This document shows positions 7,823 to 17,910 of a DNA stretch of 64,000 nucleotides, in pieces (positions within the stretch are counted from its first letter, which is position 1; every line of letters begins with the position of its first letter). Both the position numbers and the translations under genes were made by a program. The stretch comes from an uncultured SAR116 cluster alpha proteobacterium (lineage in GTDB: Bacteria; Pseudomonadota; Alphaproteobacteria; Puniceispirillales; Puniceispirillaceae): positions 32,757 through 96,756 of the forward strand of contig CACJUX010000002.1 in the NCBI GenBank assembly GCA_902596655.1, written 5' to 3'. The notes beneath the pieces are model-generated. The model did not search any database. It had not been told where the DNA came from and worked only from the letters and a program-made list of their open reading frames with translations.

Positions 7823-10312
7823 ATGGACGATATGGCAAACATGAACCAGACCCAGAAGCCAACGGCAAAACTGCCTGCGTCAGCGCGGGTTGTTGTCATT
7901 GGTGGAGGTGCGGTTGGCGCCTCGGTACTTTATCATCTGGCTGAACTTGGATGGACGGATTGCGTTTTACTGGAAAAGAACGAACTGACCTCAGGGTCGA
8001 CGTGGCATGCGGCTGGCAATTGTCCCAATTATGTGGGGTCCTGGACGATTATGAAGATCCAGTCCTACTCAACAAGTCTGTATCGCAGACTTGGAGAGCT
8101 TGTTGATTATCCGATGAATTACCATATCACCGGTGCCATTCGGCTTGCCCATTCGCGCCAGCGCATGGAGGAATTTCGCCATGTTGAGTGTATGGGCCGA
8201 CAGATGGGTGTGGAATTCACCGAAATGTCGAATGAGGAGATGCGTGATATCTATCCGTTTCTTGAGACGCACGACCTCTATGGTGGCCAGTGGGACCCTC
8301 TTGACGGCGATATTGATCCCGCGCAATTGACGCAGGCGCTTGCCAAGGGTGCCCGTGACATGGGACAGACGATTGTTCGCTTCTGTCCGGTGACCGCTGT
8401 CCGCAGGGAAAATGGTGAATGGGTGCTTAACACGCCTGCCGGTGAAATCCGATGTGAATATGTTGTCAATGCCGCCGGCTATCGGGCGGCTGAGCTCGGC
8501 CGCATGTTTGGTCGCAATGTGCCGTGTGTCTCGTTGGCGCATCAATATTTGATTACCGAGGCTATTTCGGAATTGACGGTGCGCGATGAAAAGCTGCCTT
8601 TGCTGCGCGACCCTGACAGCTCTTACTATCTGCGTCAGGAAAAGGATGGGCTGTTGCTCGGGCCTTATGAAAAAAACTGCCGGGCGCACTGGATAGACAC
8701 TTCGGACCCGATGCCAGAGGATTTCTCGTTTCAACTTTACAATGATGATCTGGAACGCCTTGAATGGTATATTGAGGACGCTTGTGCACGTGTGCCAATT
8801 CTTGGTACCGGTGGAATTACCAGGGTGGTGAATGGCCCTATTCCCTACACACCTGACGGCTTGCCCCTAATCGGCCAGATGCCCGGAGTGCCGAACGCCT
8901 TTGAGGCCTGTGTGTTCACCTTTGGGATTGTCCAGGCAGGTGGGGCCGGAAAGCTGTTATCGGAAATCATCGTGGAGGGTGAGGCGGAAACAGACAGTTG
9001 GGCCGTTGATCCGCGCCGCTTCACCGATCATGTCGATGATGCCTACACCGCCGCCAAGGCCATCGAGACCTACAGCCATGAATATGCAATGCATTTTCCG
9101 CAGATTCAGTGGCCAGCCGCTCGCAAGGCCAAGGTCACGCCGTTATATGGAAGACTGGAGGCAGCTGGTGCGGAATTTGGCTCATATGGGGGCTGGGAGC
9201 GCGCTGATTGGTTCCCGCAGACCGCTTCGGACCGACGCCCCGCCGATAGCTATGACCGCCAGCATTGGTTTGACGCAGTAGCGGCTGAATGTCGGCACGT
9301 CGCTGAACATGTTGGCATCCTCGAACTTACTGGCTTTTCTCGCTTCATGCTTGAGGGCGATGGTGCTGCCGACTGGTTGCGGCGTCAGATCACCGGTGGC
9401 TTGCCAAAAATAGGTCGGATCGGACTTGTCTATTTTGCCTCTGCCAAGGGCAGGATTCTCAGCGAGATGACAGCCACCCGTCTGGCTGAGGACAAGATCC
9501 TGTTGATGACCGGTGCTGGTGCATATTGGCATGATCGTGATCTGCTGCAATTTGAATTGCCACATGATGGCAGAATCAGCCTGACCGATGTTACCGCAGA
9601 AATGGCGACATTGTTGGTGACCGGGCCGAAAGCGCCGGCGCTGTTGGGTGAGGTTGCAGGTGCTGCGATGAGTCACGCTGATTTTGCCTGGCTCTCGCAC
9701 CAGCAACTTTCGATTGCTGGTGTCACTGTTACTGCCATTCGTGTTTCCTTCGCTGGTGAGGCTGGCTGGGAGCTTCACTGTCCAATGGGCGATGTTGCGG
9801 CAGTTTATGATGCAATCATTGAAGGGGGTGTAGCTCACCAGCTTGGCCATTTTGGCATGCTGGCGCTGGACTCCATGCGGCTTGAAAAGGGCTACCGGTC
9901 GTGGAAATCCGATCTGACATCTGACTATTCAATGTTAGAGAGCGGGCTTGAACGCTGGGTGAATTTCGGCAAAGAGGAGTTTGTCGGCAGGGCAAGGCTG
10001 TTGGCCGAACATCAGGCTGGTTCCAAGCGGCAATTTGTGACGCTGACAGTTGATGATCCCAAAGACGATGAGCCATTTGGTGAGGCGGTATATCTCAGCA
10101 CGGTTAATGTCGATGGCAGGGCTGCTGGTCTTGTGGTCTCGGCTGGTTATGGTCATCGTACAGGCAAATCAATTGCCATGGCTGTTCTCGACAAAGACGC
10201 ACTCACCACTGGTTCTGCGATCAGTATCTCAATCCTTGGACGTGAGCGTGCGGCGCATTTTGTTGATGGTGGGGTTCTGTATGATCCAGAAAATGCAAGG
10301 ATGAAGGTTTAA
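7823..10312 (+). CDS. FAD-dependent oxidoreductase-GcvT fusion (dimethylglycine/sarcosine dehydrogenase-like)
   Basis: N-terminal VVVIGGGAVGASVLYHLAELGWTDCVLLEKNELTSGSTWHAAG; C-terminal GcvT-type domain (SFAGEAGWELHCP, ALDSMRLEKGYRSW). Confidence 0.9.
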   Translation: MDDMANMNQTQKPTAKLPASARVVVIGGGAVGASVLYHLAELGWTDCVLLEKNELTSGSTWHAAGNCPNYVGSWTIMKIQSYSTSLYRRLGELVDYPMNYHITGAIRLAHSRQRMEEFRHVECMGRQMGVEFTEMSNEEMRDIYPFLETHDLYGGQWDPLDGDIDPAQLTQALAKGARDMGQTIVRFCPVTAVRRENGEWVLNTPAGEIRCEYVVNAAGYRAAELGRMFGRNVPCVSLAHQYLITEAISELTVRDEKLPLLRDPDSSYYLRQEKDGLLLGPYEKNCRAHWIDTSDPMPEDFSFQLYNDDLERLEWYIEDACARVPILGTGGITRVVNGPIPYTPDGLPLIGQMPGVPNAFEACVFTFGIVQAGGAGKLLSEIIVEGEAETDSWAVDPRRFTDHVDDAYTAAKAIETYSHEYAMHFPQIQWPAARKAKVTPLYGRLEAAGAEFGSYGGWERADWFPQTASDRRPADSYDRQHWFDAVAAECRHVAEHVGILELTGFSRFMLEGDGAADWLRRQITGGLPKIGRIGLVYFASAKGRILSEMTATRLAEDKILLMTGAGAYWHDRDLLQFELPHDGRISLTDVTAEMATLLVTGPKAPALLGEVAGAAMSHADFAWLSHQQLSIAGVTVTAIRVSFAGEAGWELHCPMGDVAAVYDAIIEGGVAHQLGHFGMLALDSMRLEKGYRSWKSDLTSDYSMLESGLERWVNFGKEEFVGRARLLAEHQAGSKRQFVTLTVDDPKDDEPFGEAVYLSTVNVDGRAAGLVVSAGYGHRTGKSIAMAVLDKDALTTGSAISISILGRERAAHFVDGGVLYDPENARMKV

Positions 10313-10316
10313 TCTC

Positions 10317-12788
10317 ATGAGCATTCCCACAAAGGCGCGCGCTGTAATCATTGGTGGTGGTGTGATTGGTTGTTCGATCGCCTATCACCTCGGAAAACTT
10401 GGCTGGAAGGATGTTTTGTTGCTTGAGCGCAAACAACTTACCTGTGGAACGACATGGCATGCTGCCGGCCTGATTGCGCAACTTCGGGCAACGCAGAATA
10501 TGACGCGGCTGGCGAAGTATTCACAGGAGCTGTATTTTGGTCTGGAAGCGGAAACCGGTGTTGCCACCGGTTTCAAGCGAAACGGATCAATTACGTTGGC
10601 ACTGACTGATGAGCGTATGGAGGAACTAAGCCGGTCAGCGGCTATGGCCCGCGCTTTTGGAGTCGAAATTGATGAAATCGGCTCTTCAGAGATCATTGAC
10701 CGTTATCCACATCTGAATGTTGAGGATGCCGTTGGTGGCGTATGGCTGCCACAGGATGGTCAGGCTGATCCGGTCAATATCACGCAGGCGCTTGCCACGG
10801 GGGCCCGCAATTACGGGGTCAGCATCATTCAGGGTGTAAAAGTCACTGGTATTCACCAGCGTGATGGCCGTGTAAGTGGCGTTATAACAGATCAAGGGCC
10901 GATTGAGGCGGATTATGTGGTCAACGCAGGTGGTATGTGGGCGCGTGAAATTGGTGCAATGGCAGGCGTTGCGGTGCCGCTTCATGCCTGTGAGCATTTT
11001 TACATTGTCACTGAGGGCATTGCCGATCTGACAAAGAATCTACCTGTGCTGCGCGTGCCCGATGAATGCGCTTATTACAAGGAGGATGCTGGCAAAATTC
11101 TGCTTGGTGCCTTTGAGCCAAATTCCAAGCCTTGGGGCATGGATGGCATTCCCGATGATTTCGAGTTTGATTCACTGCCTGAGGATTTTGATCATTTCGA
11201 ACCGATACTTGAACGCGCGGTGGAGCGGATGCCGGTTCTTGCTGACGTAGGGATCCAGACCTTTTTCAATGGGCCGGAGAGCTTTACGCCTGATGACCGG
11301 TATATTCTTGGTGAAGCACCCGAATTGATGAATTTCTTTATTGCTGCAGGGTTTAACTCGGTTGGCATCCAATCGGCTGGTGGCGCCGGCATGGTCCTTG
11401 CTGAATGGATGGAAACTGGAAATGCACCCATGGATCTGTGGGATGTTGACATACGCCGCATGCAGCCGTTCCAGGCGAACCAGCGCTATCTTGAGACTCG
11501 CGTCTCTGAAACGCTTGGCCTGCTATATGCCGATCATTTCCCCTATCGTCAGGTTGAAACGGCACGAGATGTGCGGCAATCCCCCGTGCATGATCGGCTA
11601 AAGGCGGCGGGCGCCTGTTTCGGCGAGGTCAGTGGGTGGGAGCGCGCCAACTGGTTCCTGCCGCAAGCGGAGCAGAAGAGGGGACTACAACCCCGTTACG
11701 AATATAGCTGGAAGCGGCAGAACTGGTTTGATTATAGCGCTAAGGAACATCTGGCTGTACGTGAGCGTGTGGGCATGTTCGATATGTCGAGCTTTGGTAA
11801 AATCCGTGTCGTAGGCCGCGATGCCGAGGCCGTACTGCAGCGGATCGCGGCAAATGATGTCGCCGTTGAACCTGGCAAAATCGTCTATACCCAATTCCTC
11901 AATGAGGATGGCAGAATTGAGGCTGACGTCACTGTAAGCCGGCTGTCGTCAGACGAGTTTCTGGTGATAACGCCTGCGGCAACTGTGCGGCGTGACCTGC
12001 ATTGGATCACCGGGCACATCCCTGATGATGCACATGCCTTTGCCATGGATGTTACCGCGGGTGAGGCTGTTTTTGTTGTCATGGGGCCACAGGCACGAGA
12101 CTTTCTGTCTCCCCTTACACCGCAAAGCCTGACGAATGAGGCCTTCCCTTTCGGGACCATGCAGACCATTGAAATTGGACATGCGCTGGCTCGGGCGCAC
12201 CGGGTGACGTATGTTGGTGAACTTGGCTGGGAACTCTATGTGTCAGCTGATATGGCAAATCATGTTTTTGACACGATCGTGTCGCGTGCTGAGGATCATC
12301 CGCTTCAGTTTTGTGGCCTCCACGCTCTAGATAGCTGCAGGATTGAAAAGGCATTCCGGCATTTCGGCCATGATATTTCAAATGAAGATCATGTTCTCGA
12401 GGCTGGGCTTGGCTTTGCAGTAAAGGAAACAAAACCGGAGGGACGTTTCGGCCCGATGATCGGGTGTGATGCGGTGAAAGCGAAACGCAATGACGGGCTA
12501 TCGCAACGTTTGATGCAATTTCGTCTGAAAGACCCTGATCCGCTTCTCTATCACAATGAGGCTATTTTGCGTGATGGTGAGCTTGTTGGCTATCTGACAA
12601 GCGGCAATTATGGTCATCATCTTGCTGGTGCCATTGGCCTTGGCTATGTCAAGTGCGGGGTGGCTGGCGAGAGCGCGCAGGATCAGTTGAAATCCACTTA
12701 CTCGATTGATATTGCAGGTAAAATTATTGAGGCTGAGGTTAGCCTCAAGCCCATGTACGACCCCAGGGCCGTACAGGTGCGGCTTTAG
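10317..12788 (+). CDS. FAD-dependent oxidoreductase-GcvT fusion (dimethylglycine dehydrogenase-like), second paralog
   Basis: AVIIGGGVIGCSIAYHLGKLGWKDVLLLERKQLTCGTTWHAAGL; GcvT half with VTYVGELGWELYV and ALDSCRIEKAFRHFGHDIS. Confidence 0.9.
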   Translation: MSIPTKARAVIIGGGVIGCSIAYHLGKLGWKDVLLLERKQLTCGTTWHAAGLIAQLRATQNMTRLAKYSQELYFGLEAETGVATGFKRNGSITLALTDERMEELSRSAAMARAFGVEIDEIGSSEIIDRYPHLNVEDAVGGVWLPQDGQADPVNITQALATGARNYGVSIIQGVKVTGIHQRDGRVSGVITDQGPIEADYVVNAGGMWAREIGAMAGVAVPLHACEHFYIVTEGIADLTKNLPVLRVPDECAYYKEDAGKILLGAFEPNSKPWGMDGIPDDFEFDSLPEDFDHFEPILERAVERMPVLADVGIQTFFNGPESFTPDDRYILGEAPELMNFFIAAGFNSVGIQSAGGAGMVLAEWMETGNAPMDLWDVDIRRMQPFQANQRYLETRVSETLGLLYADHFPYRQVETARDVRQSPVHDRLKAAGACFGEVSGWERANWFLPQAEQKRGLQPRYEYSWKRQNWFDYSAKEHLAVRERVGMFDMSSFGKIRVVGRDAEAVLQRIAANDVAVEPGKIVYTQFLNEDGRIEADVTVSRLSSDEFLVITPAATVRRDLHWITGHIPDDAHAFAMDVTAGEAVFVVMGPQARDFLSPLTPQSLTNEAFPFGTMQTIEIGHALARAHRVTYVGELGWELYVSADMANHVFDTIVSRAEDHPLQFCGLHALDSCRIEKAFRHFGHDISNEDHVLEAGLGFAVKETKPEGRFGPMIGCDAVKAKRNDGLSQRLMQFRLKDPDPLLYHNEAILRDGELVGYLTSGNYGHHLAGAIGLGYVKCGVAGESAQDQLKSTYSIDIAGKIIEAEVSLKPMYDPRAVQVRL

Positions 12789-12803
12789 CATACGGAGGTC
12801 AAA

Positions 12804-14360
12804 ATGACCATTTGGCAAAGTAGAAACATTCCCCAATCAAACCGCCGTAGTGGTGGGCGTGAAGCCAGGCGAACAATCCGCACAGCTCCTTTGGCTGAAA
12901 AATTGCGTCCAGTTAGAGCTGGCATGACTGGCGGCACATTTCGCCCTCTTGATAACGCTGGGGTGGATGCCATTGAGGATGCCGTCTTTCAGATTCTTGA
13001 AGAGATTGGTCTCAGCCAGGCACCAGAAAGTGCTGTTGCCTATATGACAGATGTCGGGGCGATTGCTGGCGATGATGGGCGAATCAGGTTCCCCCGTCCG
13101 GTTGTTCGCAAGTTGCTGGCCATTGCGGCGCGAAACATTACGCTGAACGCACAGAACCCCAAACATGATCTGTTTCTGTCTGGATCGCGTGTTCATTTTG
13201 GCACTGCCGGTGCTGCTGTGCATGTTGTGGATGTGCAGAATAATGCCTACCGCGAGTCACATCTTGCCGATATCTATGATGCGGCCCGGATCGTGGAAAA
13301 TATGGACAATATACATTTTTTCCAGCGTCCCATGGTGGCGCGCGATATCGAGGATCCGGCGGCACTTGATCTCAACACGCTCTATGCTGCTCTCAAGGGT
13401 ACCACAAAACATGTGGGGGTCAGTTTCACAGAATCCCACTTCATGGCTCCCTGCATTTCGATGCTGCATGACATCGCTGGCGGCGAGGAAAAATGGCGTG
13501 AGCGGCCCTTTGTATCGAACAGCAATTGTTTTGTTGTCCCGCCTTTACGTTTTGCCACTGAATCTTGCCTTGTCATGGAAGAAGCGGTAAAGGCGGGCAT
13601 GCCAGTTCTGCTATTGTCTGCTGGCCAGGCTGGCGCCACTGCTCCTGCTAGCATTGCCGGCGCCGTTGCACAGGCTCTTTCAGAGGTTGTGGCAGGCCTG
13701 ATCTATGTCAATGCAATGGTCCCGGGACATCCCTGCATTGTAGGTACCTGGCCATTTGTTTCTGACCTGCGAACCGGTGCCATGTCCGGTGGTTCAGGTG
13801 AACAGGGGTTGCTTACCGCAGCCTGCGCTCAGATGTTGCGTCATTTTGATTTGCCGGGCGGCGCTGCATCGGGGATGGCTGACTCAAAGATGCCGGATGC
13901 GCAGTCAGGCTATGAAAAAGGAAGCACGGCTGTCCTGGCAGGACTAGCCGGTCTCAATATGGTCTATGAGGCCGCTGGCATGCATGCCTCGCTTCTCGGT
14001 TTCTGTCTGGAGAGCCTGATTATCGACAATGATATGCTGGGTCAATGCATGCGCTGTGTCAGGGGCGTTGAGGTGAATGAACAGACGCTTGGGATTGACG
14101 TCATGAAGGATGTCTGCATGGGTGGCCCGGGTCATTACCTCGGCCATGATCAGACGATTAGTCTGATGCAAACCGAATATGTCTATCCAGCGTTAGGCGA
14201 CAGATCCAGTCCAAAGGAATGGGAAGAGCTGGGCAAGCCAATTCTGGTCGAGGAGGCAACCAAGCGAAAAGAGCAAATTCTTTCAGAATTTCATCCCAAG
14301 CACATTTCGGTTGATCTCGACCAGACATTGCGCAGCCGTTACGACATTAGGCTTGGCTGA
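12804..14360 (+). CDS. Trimethylamine methyltransferase (MttB) superfamily protein, non-pyrrolysine type
   Basis: MttB-like layout (AVFQILEEIGLSQAPESAV..., GSGEQGLLTAACAQMLRHFDLPGG, GGPGHYLGHDQTISLMQTEYVYPALGDRSSPKEWEELG); uninterrupted 518-aa ORF. Confidence 0.85.
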   Translation: MTIWQSRNIPQSNRRSGGREARRTIRTAPLAEKLRPVRAGMTGGTFRPLDNAGVDAIEDAVFQILEEIGLSQAPESAVAYMTDVGAIAGDDGRIRFPRPVVRKLLAIAARNITLNAQNPKHDLFLSGSRVHFGTAGAAVHVVDVQNNAYRESHLADIYDAARIVENMDNIHFFQRPMVARDIEDPAALDLNTLYAALKGTTKHVGVSFTESHFMAPCISMLHDIAGGEEKWRERPFVSNSNCFVVPPLRFATESCLVMEEAVKAGMPVLLLSAGQAGATAPASIAGAVAQALSEVVAGLIYVNAMVPGHPCIVGTWPFVSDLRTGAMSGGSGEQGLLTAACAQMLRHFDLPGGAASGMADSKMPDAQSGYEKGSTAVLAGLAGLNMVYEAAGMHASLLGFCLESLIIDNDMLGQCMRCVRGVEVNEQTLGIDVMKDVCMGGPGHYLGHDQTISLMQTEYVYPALGDRSSPKEWEELGKPILVEEATKRKEQILSEFHPKHISVDLDQTLRSRYDIRLG

Positions 14361-14426
14361 AACACGCCCTGCCACTAGGCTGGTATAGGATCTGTGAAAC
14401 CAGCAAGACCTGATTGACAGGAGACA

Positions 14427-16073
14427 GTGGAATTGAGTGAGACCGTTCGCAATGTGCTGTGGATCATGGCAGACCAGCTGCGGTTTGACTATCTGTCCTG
14501 CTCCGGCCACCCACATCTACATACCCCCAACATTGATGCGCTTGCAGCACGGGGTGTGTATTTTGACCAGGCCTACGTCCAGTCGCCGGTATGTGGGTCA
14601 TCTCGGATGAGCTATTACACCGGCCGTTATTGCCGCTCAACTGGTGCTGTCTGGAATAATGTCCCGTTGCGCGTTGATGAATTGACGCTTGGTGATTATC
14701 TGGGTGAGCTTGGCATGCGAACGGTCCTTGTTGGCAAGACGCATATGCAGCCACATAGGGAGGCGATGGGCCGGCTTGGCATTGATGTTGGCTCGCGCAT
14801 CGGTGTACATGTCTCGCAATGTGGGTTCGAGCCCTATGAGCGTGACGACGGTCTCAATCCCCATGAAAAGCCATCCACACGTGACCTTGCCTACAATAAA
14901 TACATGGCTGCCAAGGGCTATGATGGTGAAAATCCATGGCATGACTGGGCCAACGCCGCGGAGGATAATACTGGAAACATCCTCTCCGGCTGGCTTTTGA
15001 GACACTCTGACAAGCCTGCACGCGCCGCAGATGAGGACAGCGAAACACCCTATATGACAAGACGTGCGATGCAGTTCATTGATGAGGCCGAGACTGCAAA
15101 TCAACGCTGGTGTTGCCATCTGTCCTTCATCAAACCGCATTGGCCATACATCGTCCCGGCGCCCTATCATGCGATGTATGACGATAAACACCTGCTGCCG
15201 GTAATGCGCCATGACATTGAGCGCCAAAACCCCCATCCGGTCTATGAGGCATTCATGAACCAGCGTGCATCACAGGTGTTTTCACGTGATGGTGTGCGCG
15301 ACCATGTCCTGCCAACCTATATGGGCTTGATCAAACAGATTGATGATCAAATAGGTCTTTTAATGGCCTTTCTTGAGGCCAAGGGATTGCTGGATAATAC
15401 GATGATTGTTTTTTCCTCTGATCACGGTGATTATCTGGGTGATCATTGGATGGGGGAAAAGGATATGTTCCACCAGCAATCGGTCAAGGTACCGTTGATC
15501 GTCTATGATCCACGTGGCAGTGCCGATGTCTCACGAGGCGCAGTTAATGAACATCTCGTTGAGGGCATTGACCTGCTTCCAACCTTCGTTGAAGCGTGTG
15601 GAGGCAAAATCAGGGAGCATGTCGTTGAAGGGCGTTCACTGGCGCCATTGCTTGCTGGTGGGACGCCTGCAGGCTGGCGAGAGGCGGTTTTCAGCGAGTA
15701 TGATTACGCCCATCAGCCGATGATCAGGGAGTTGGGAAAGAAACCTGGTGAAACTGGCATGACCATGATCTTTGATGGGCGGTTAAAGCTGGTTCAAATT
15801 GATGGATACCGGCCAATTCTGTTCGATCTGGCGGAAGACCCGGAAGAGTTTTTTGATCGCGGGGGTGATCCAGCCTACGTCAGTGAAATTCAGCGTTTGC
15901 AAAAAATGCTACTCGACTGGGCCTTGTCCCGAAAGCATCGCGTTACCAAATCGAACAGGGCGATAGAAGACTACAACGAAAGACACCTCCAACTGAAAGC
16001 CGGCATCTATATCGGTTATTGGGATGAGGAGGAAGTGCAGTTGGCGAGGCGAGAAGCTGGGTTGCTGGATTAA
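14427..16073 (+). CDS. Alkaline-phosphatase-superfamily sulfatase / phosphonate monoester hydrolase-like
   Basis: NVLWIMADQLRFDYLSCSGHPHLHTPNIDALAARGVYFDQAYVQSPVCGSSRMSYYTGRY; DHGDYLGDHWMGEKDMFHQQSVKVPLI; GTG start. Confidence 0.85.
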   Translation: MELSETVRNVLWIMADQLRFDYLSCSGHPHLHTPNIDALAARGVYFDQAYVQSPVCGSSRMSYYTGRYCRSTGAVWNNVPLRVDELTLGDYLGELGMRTVLVGKTHMQPHREAMGRLGIDVGSRIGVHVSQCGFEPYERDDGLNPHEKPSTRDLAYNKYMAAKGYDGENPWHDWANAAEDNTGNILSGWLLRHSDKPARAADEDSETPYMTRRAMQFIDEAETANQRWCCHLSFIKPHWPYIVPAPYHAMYDDKHLLPVMRHDIERQNPHPVYEAFMNQRASQVFSRDGVRDHVLPTYMGLIKQIDDQIGLLMAFLEAKGLLDNTMIVFSSDHGDYLGDHWMGEKDMFHQQSVKVPLIVYDPRGSADVSRGAVNEHLVEGIDLLPTFVEACGGKIREHVVEGRSLAPLLAGGTPAGWREAVFSEYDYAHQPMIRELGKKPGETGMTMIFDGRLKLVQIDGYRPILFDLAEDPEEFFDRGGDPAYVSEIQRLQKMLLDWALSRKHRVTKSNRAIEDYNERHLQLKAGIYIGYWDEEEVQLARREAGLLD

Positions 16074-16089
16074 CGTGACGTAGCGAAGG

Positions 16090-17874
16090 ATGGTTGGAAT
16101 GTATCAGGCACCTGTTGAGGATATGAAGTTTACCCTACGCCATCTCGTGGGGCTTGACCAAGTCGCAGCAATCCCTGGAATGGACATGGTTTCGGAGGAT
16201 CTAGTTGATGCTGTGCTGGAAGAAGCTGGCAAGCTGGCGGGAGATGTTCTTGCGCCACTCAATCACGCTGGGGACATGGCTGGGTCGCACCGCAACGATG
16301 ATGGCACCGTCACTGTGCCAGACGGATTTGTCCATGCCTGGAAAGCGATGGCTGAGGGTGGCTGGATTGGGCTTAACGCCTCGCCTGACTACGGTGGCCA
16401 GGGTCTGCCTCAATGTGTCAGCGCGGCTGTCAATGAAATGTGGCACGCGTCCAATATGGGGTTCGCGCTGTGTCAGCTTTTGACCCAGGGTGCCATCCAT
16501 GCCCTCGAGGTGGTGGGTAATGAGGAGCAGAAGGCAACCTATCTACCGAAGCTGAACAGTGGTGAATGGACAGGCACCATGAATTTGACGGAACCCCAGG
16601 CTGGCACTGATTTGGCGGCACTGCGCACCATGGCCACCCCTGAGAGAGGTCATTACCGCATCAAGGGCCAGAAAATATATATTACCTACGGTGACCATGA
16701 TATGAGCGAGAATATTGTTCATCTGGTGCTTGCACGGACCCCTGATGCCCCGGCTGGGGTGAAGGGCATTTCACTGTTTATTGTTCCAAAATATCTGGTC
16801 AATGCGGATGGTAGTCGGGGCGAACGCAATGATGTGCAATGTCTCTCTATCGAGAAGAAACTGGGAATTAAATCCTCACCAACCGCCGTTTTGCAATATG
16901 GCCAGAATGATGGTGCCATAGGGTATCTGCTGGGAGAGGAACAAAAGGGTCTAGACTGTATGTTCCTGATGATGAACAGCGCTCGGTATGATGTTGGTCT
17001 GCAGGGGCTGGCCATTTCGGATCGTGCCTATCAGCATGCGCTTGCCTATGCCCGCGACCGGGTTCAGGGAACGCCACTACAGGGTGAGAAGGGCCAACCG
17101 ATTCTGAATCATCCGGATGTGCTGCGGTTGATGACGACAATGAAGGCCGAAATTGAGGCAATGCGTGCATTGCTGCTTGTTGGTGGTGGCGCGCTTGATC
17201 TAGCGCATGGTGGTGCTGCAGATGATGATGGTTTCTGGCAGGAGCGCGCAAATCTACTGATCCCCATTATAAAGGGCTGGATGACCGAGCGTTCGCTTGT
17301 TTTGACTTCTGATGCGGTGCAGGTGCATGGTGGCATGGGCTTTATCGAGGAAACTGGCGCCGCCCAACATTATCGTGATGCGCGCATTCTGCCAATTTAT
17401 GAGGGTACGACAGCAATCCAGGCAAATGATTTGGTCTTTCGCAAGACATTACGTGACAACGGCAAGGCGGTTCGCAAGCTTTTGACCGAAATCCGCACAG
17501 ATATGGATGATGTTGCCTCTGCCGATGAGAATTTGGCGACAGTTGCAACAGCAATGAACGAGGCAACAAAAACCGCGGAAGCCGCGCTTGATGCTCTACT
17601 TGCGCGGGCGAATTCACCACGTGATGCAGCGTCCGTCGGGGTTGATTTCATCATGCTGCTCGGCTATCTGACTGGTGGTTGGCAAATGGCGCGGGCTGGT
17701 GCCGCAGCGAGCAGGGCACTAGCTAGTGGTGAAGGGTCGTCCGACTTCATGCGTGCCAAACAGGCGACAACAAAAGCTTATGTGGCCTATTGCCTTCCCG
17801 AGGTTGACAAGCTGGCAGCGAAAATGCGGAAAGGTCCGGACGCGCTGGCGACAATGAACCCTGACTGGCTCTAG
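16090..17874 (+). CDS. Acyl-CoA dehydrogenase (about 594 aa, FadE/DmdC-like architecture)
   Basis: MNLTEPQAGTDLAALRTMA, QVHGGMGFIEETGAAQHYRDARILPIYEGTTAIQANDLV. Confidence 0.88.
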   Translation: MVGMYQAPVEDMKFTLRHLVGLDQVAAIPGMDMVSEDLVDAVLEEAGKLAGDVLAPLNHAGDMAGSHRNDDGTVTVPDGFVHAWKAMAEGGWIGLNASPDYGGQGLPQCVSAAVNEMWHASNMGFALCQLLTQGAIHALEVVGNEEQKATYLPKLNSGEWTGTMNLTEPQAGTDLAALRTMATPERGHYRIKGQKIYITYGDHDMSENIVHLVLARTPDAPAGVKGISLFIVPKYLVNADGSRGERNDVQCLSIEKKLGIKSSPTAVLQYGQNDGAIGYLLGEEQKGLDCMFLMMNSARYDVGLQGLAISDRAYQHALAYARDRVQGTPLQGEKGQPILNHPDVLRLMTTMKAEIEAMRALLLVGGGALDLAHGGAADDDGFWQERANLLIPIIKGWMTERSLVLTSDAVQVHGGMGFIEETGAAQHYRDARILPIYEGTTAIQANDLVFRKTLRDNGKAVRKLLTEIRTDMDDVASADENLATVATAMNEATKTAEAALDALLARANSPRDAASVGVDFIMLLGYLTGGWQMARAGAAASRALASGEGSSDFMRAKQATTKAYVAYCLPEVDKLAAKMRKGPDALATMNPDWL

Positions 17875-17910
17875 ACAGCGCGTTTGCATGGTCAAGTCGG
17901 ATTTGGTGGC

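Noticed and set aside
8069-8734. Long antisense ORFs opposite the FAD-GcvT genes (e.g. 221 aa at 8069-8734, 222 aa at 9182-9850)
   Set aside because: They lie fully inside strongly supported plus-strand genes and have no recognisable protein features; expected by chance at this base composition
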